DNA from: Planctomycetota bacterium
GTDB taxonomy: Bacteria; Planctomycetota; B15-G4; JADJEK01
Direction of reading: 5' to 3'
Length of the DNA: 45,830 bases
Assembly: GCA_016213895.1 (NCBI GenBank)
Contig: JACQZJ010000123.1
Location: 46,855 to 92,684, forward strand
Numbering within the stretch: the first letter of the stretch is position 1; each line of letters starts with the position of its first letter. The notes under the pieces were generated by a model. It saw only the letters and a program-made list of their open reading frames with translations. It was not told the origin of the DNA and did not search any database. This document shows positions 42,392 through 45,830 of this stretch, one piece after another. Made by a program: the position numbers and the translations under genes.

Positions 42392-42947
42392 CGCTGCTCC
42401 CCTTGCGGTCGAAGACCACGAACAGGCCGTAGAGACCGAGCGCGGCCGGCCAGAGCAGGTCCGGGTTGAGCCCCGGCAGGAGCGTGGCGCGCGCCACGCA
42501 GAAGAGGGCGATCAGGGTGCCGAACAGGCCGAAGAAGCGCTTCTGGCGCAGGGCCGGAGCGTCCGGCTTCTGGCCCGCGACCTCGAAGTTGCGCCCGGTG
42601 GCCACGCTGTGCGCGTCGCACAGGTTGTACACCCAGAGGAACAGCGGGATGGGCGAGGGAACCGCGGGGTCTGTCGCCAACAGCGCCGCGGTCGTGGCCA
42701 GGAAGACGAGGCCGCGGCCGGGCGAACCGGCGTACATCTGCCCCAGGCCCGGGATCGCCGACAAGACCGACGCGAAGACCGGCGAGCGGCGGCCGGGCAG
42801 CTTTTTCCTGAGGCGCTCGGGCACGCACGGGCGGCAGTAGTTCCTGCCGCCGATCTTGACGCTGCAGGAGCCGCAAAGCGTGGCGCCACACTCGACGCAG
42901 CGCGCCCTGGCGGGCCGGTTGTCGTGGTTCGTGCACCTGAGGTCCAT
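42375..42947 (-). CDS. B-box-type zinc-finger membrane protein with TM2-like domain
   Basis: 190 residues from ATG 42947 (MDLRCTNHDNRPARARCVEC). The N-terminal B-box-like finger contains C..H ... C..C ... C..C ... C..C spaced as CTNH, CVEC, CGSC and CRPC. The membrane part starts FASVLSAIPGLGQMYAGSPG and continues with three to four hydrophobic segments (GLVFLATTAALLA, PIPLFLWVYNLCD, LFGTLIALFCVA). AIPGLGQMYAG is the same PGxGQ signature as in the flanking genes. Such proteins are known in planctomycetes and deltaproteobacteria as 'B-box zinc finger proteins' without a defined role. Confidence 0.87.
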   Translation of the reverse strand: MDLRCTNHDNRPARARCVECGATLCGSCSVKIGGRNYCRPCVPERLRKKLPGRRSPVFASVLSAIPGLGQMYAGSPGRGLVFLATTAALLATDPAVPSPIPLFLWVYNLCDAHSVATGRNFEVAGQKPDAPALRQKRFFGLFGTLIALFCVARATLLPGLNPDLLWPAALGLYGLFVVFDRKGSSDVQHA

Positions 42948-43117
42948 GACCGCTCCTGGGTTTCCAGAGTCCTCGGACGCGCCGAATGGACGCACTCCGC
43001 GTACCAGAAGCGGGCGGACCTATTCACTTCGCCGCAAGGTGGTCCGGCGCGGGCGTTTGCGCCGGACGCGCGCGCGACGCGCGTTGCGCCTCCCCTGTTC
43101 GCGTCGCGAACGGCTGT
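42948..43117 (-). promoter_or_regulatory. Gap with a perfect hairpin downstream of the kinase gene
   Basis: GTCCGGCGC (43042-43050) and GCGCCGGAC (43059-43067) form a 9-bp stem with an eight-base loop, about 50 bases after the kinase stop codon. It is a candidate terminator of the kinase transcript, though no T-run follows. No ORF is supported here. Confidence 0.45.
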
Positions 43118-45088
43118 TCAGATATCGGAGTCGTCCTCGGGCCGGAGATGTCCCTTCCGCGCGAGGCTCAGGCGCCGCGCGGCGGTGCGGTGCGCCTCCC
43201 AGATCCCCAGGACCCACACGGCGCCGATGGCGAGCGGCGCGCCCGAGGCGAGAAAGAGCGTGAGCGCGAAACCGACGAAGAACACGATCCCCTTGCTGCC
43301 CTGGCGGTTCAGGAGCTGCCCCAGGCCCGGCACGATCGCGGACGCGACCGCTGGCACGGCAGGCGCCGGAAGGTCGTCCGGCTTGAGCGAATCGGCCGCC
43401 TGCGCCGGCTTGGGCGGCGGCTTGCGGCGCACCTTCTTGCGCTTCTTGACCTGCTGCTCGCGGAACACGGCAGTCCCTGAGAAGAGGTCATGCAGCGCGG
43501 CGTGGCGCCGCGTGAAGAGGCTGGCGAGGAGGTCGACGGCGAGCAGCGCGTAGCAAGCGGTGCGCACCGTCTCGAAAGACGCCGGAGCGGCGCGCGCGGC
43601 GAGCCCGAGGCTGCTGAGCAGGCTCTGCACGCTCTCCGGGCTGACGCCCTGAGCCAAGGCCAAGGCCGCCGCGAGCGGCAGGGAGAAGAGCGCGCGCAGA
43701 ATCGCACCGGCCAGGCCGGGGCTGCTGCCGTTCGGCCGCGCCACGCGCAGGCGGAAGAAGCGCTTGCCCACCGAGCCGCCGCCGAGCCCGTCGCCGAGCG
43801 CGAAGTAGAGCACGGCGAGCGGCGGCATGACCAGGAGAGGCGCAACACCGAGCCAGCGCTCGAGCGTGCGCTCGGCGGCCTCCCACGCCAGGTAGAGCAC
43901 GCCGAAGTCGAGCGCGAGCGCGAACGCGCGCCGCGGCCGCGACGCCCGCCGCAGCACGCGCGCGCCCTCGTCGAGATCGTCCACCACCACGAAGGACGGC
44001 GCCGAGCGGCGGATGGACGTCTCCTGGGTCGGTGCCGTGACCGGCTCCCCGGCCTTGATCGCCTCGAGGTCGTCGATCAGCTCGTCGTAGTCCTGGTAGC
44101 GCCGCCGCGGGTCCTTGGCGATGCAGCGCATGACCACGCGCGCCAGCGGCTCGGGCACGCGCGCGTTCCGCTCGGTCAGCGGCTCGGGCGGCTCGTTGAC
44201 GTGCTTCATGATGATCGACACCGGGCTCTCGGCGTCGAAGGGCGGCCGGCCGCCGAGCAGGTGGTAGAAGGTCGCGCCGAGCGAGTAGATGTCGGAGCGC
44301 TGATCGACCGGCTTGCCCAGGCCCTGCTCCGGCGAGAGGTAGAAGGGCGTGCCGATGACCGCGCCGGTGACGGTGAGGCGCGACTCGGAGTCCACGGTCT
44401 TGGCCAGGCCGAAGTCCACGATGCGCAGGCGCCCCTCGCCGTCGATGAGCAGGTTCGTGGGCTTGACGTCGCGGTGGATCAGGCCGTGATCGACGGCGGC
44501 CGCGAGGCCGACCGCCGCCTCCGCCATGAAGTGCACCGCCTGCTGCGGATCGAGCGGCCCCTCGTCCTGCAGGATCTCCTCGAGGTTGCGGCCGTCGATG
44601 AACTCCATGGCGAAGAAGGGCAGCCCCTCGGCCGCGCCGTTGAAGAAGACCTTGGCGATGCGCGGATCGGACATGCGCGCGAGCACGCGCGACTCGCGGT
44701 GGAAGCGGGCGACGAAGTCCTCGCGCTGGGCCAGCTCGGGCGAGAGGACCTTGAGGGCGACGCGCGTGCCCGCGCGCTCGTCGAGCGCCTCGTAGACCGA
44801 GCCCATGCCGCCGCGGCCCACGCGCTTGACCACGCGGTACGGCCCCACCAACGTGCCCGGCGGCAGCCCGGCGGCGAAACTGCGCACGGACTGGCCCACG
44901 CTCGAGAGGACCTCGGTGGAGCGCACCGCGGTCTCAGCCGCGCCGCCCCCGCCGGCGCTGCTCTTGCCCGCGGTGCGCGGCAGCACGTTCAGCATCTGGC
45001 AGCGCGGGCAGGGATGCGGCGCGCCGTTGCCGTCGTCCTGGACCGCGAAGCGGTTGCCGCAGGTGCAGAGGATGTCCGCGCGCGCCAT
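43118..45088 (-). CDS. Ser/Thr protein kinase with zinc ribbon, RDD and TM2-like membrane domains
   Basis: 656 residues. The N-terminus is a zinc ribbon with Cys8/Cys10 and Cys27/Cys30 (CTCGNRF ... CPRC). The PknB-type kinase follows at about 84-345: Gly loop GRGGMGSVY (91-99), catalytic K113 (VALKV), HRDVKPTN (205-212), DFGLA (D225), and [10 protein letters not shown] activation segment. All key residues are present, so it should be active. An RDD membrane domain (about 385-530: [52 protein letters not shown]) is next. The C-terminus repeats the TM2-like module [20 protein letters not shown]. It is preceded by a sigma-54 activator gene with a three-base gap. Confidence 0.96.
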   Translation of the reverse strand: MARADILCTCGNRFAVQDDGNGAPHPCPRCQMLNVLPRTAGKSSAGGGGAAETAVRSTEVLSSVGQSVRSFAAGLPPGTLVGPYRVVKRVGRGGMGSVYEALDERAGTRVALKVLSPELAQREDFVARFHRESRVLARMSDPRIAKVFFNGAAEGLPFFAMEFIDGRNLEEILQDEGPLDPQQAVHFMAEAAVGLAAAVDHGLIHRDVKPTNLLIDGEGRLRIVDFGLAKTVDSESRLTVTGAVIGTPFYLSPEQGLGKPVDQRSDIYSLGATFYHLLGGRPPFDAESPVSIIMKHVNEPPEPLTERNARVPEPLARVVMRCIAKDPRRRYQDYDELIDDLEAIKAGEPVTAPTQETSIRRSAPSFVVVDDLDEGARVLRRASRPRRAFALALDFGVLYLAWEAAERTLERWLGVAPLLVMPPLAVLYFALGDGLGGGSVGKRFFRLRVARPNGSSPGLAGAILRALFSLPLAAALALAQGVSPESVQSLLSSLGLAARAAPASFETVRTACYALLAVDLLASLFTRRHAALHDLFSGTAVFREQQVKKRKKVRRKPPPKPAQAADSLKPDDLPAPAVPAVASAIVPGLGQLLNRQGSKGIVFFVGFALTLFLASGAPLAIGAVWVLGIWEAHRTAARRLSLARKGHLRPEDDSDI

Positions 45089-45091
45089 GCC

Positions 45092-45830
<739 letters not shown>

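Overview
The window is GC-rich, gene-dense bacterial DNA of chromosomal type, cut inside genes at both ends. Its flavour is that of a Planctomycetota or similarly complex environmental bacterium. The clues are an ECF sigma factor of the type expanded in planctomycetes, a Ser/Thr kinase fused to an RDD membrane domain, tandem FG-GAP secreted proteins, lamin-like coiled-coil membrane proteins and secreted proteins with long Ala/Gly-rich bodies. This placement is inference; there is no rRNA or other phylogenetic marker. No tRNA, rRNA or CRISPR array was seen.

Layout. 1-3458: two coupled plus-strand genes for secreted proteins, the second with Sel1 repeats and a transglutaminase-like domain. 3712-5020: a DUF4143-type ATPase with its own promoter and an operator-like inverted repeat. 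5073-6497: a tandem pair of related multipass membrane proteins. 6760-22950: a minus-strand defence island. From its promoter end it reads: AlbA_2/RecG-like ATP-binding protein, DUF2442 protein ending in an integron attC-like site, then a type I restriction-modification operon with 4-base overlaps (hsdM, a GmrSD-type DUF262/DUF1524 nuclease gene, hsdS, an AlbA_2 ATP-binding protein, hsdR). Beyond it lies an abiEi-abiEii-50-codon ORF-fic operon, also with 4-base overlaps. It ends in decayed remnants of an HsdR N-terminus and an AlbA_2 C-terminus.

23017-27754: a glutamine synthetase-family enzyme divergent from an ECF sigma factor, then a secreted beta-propeller-like protein preceded by a clear cobalamin riboswitch, and a small secreted protein. 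The riboswitch plus secreted propeller recalls BtuG of Bacteroidota, so this gene is a candidate B12-capture protein. 27996-32482: a plus-strand cluster of CDP-alcohol phosphatidyltransferase, WalW-like polysaccharide deacetylase, NodU-type carbamoyltransferase and a lipoprotein, suggesting modification of a surface glycan or glycolipid. 32512-33099: a damaged REP-associated (IS200-like) transposase.

33334-45830: a secretin-like protein, a CheY-like receiver, a SixA-like phosphatase, a frameshifted secreted protein, two FG-GAP proteins, two membrane-anchored coiled-coil proteins, two zinc-ribbon/TM2-type membrane proteins, a Ser/Thr kinase ending in the same TM2-like module, and the C-terminal part of a sigma-54 activator. 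This half looks like envelope and signalling housekeeping for a large, complex cell.
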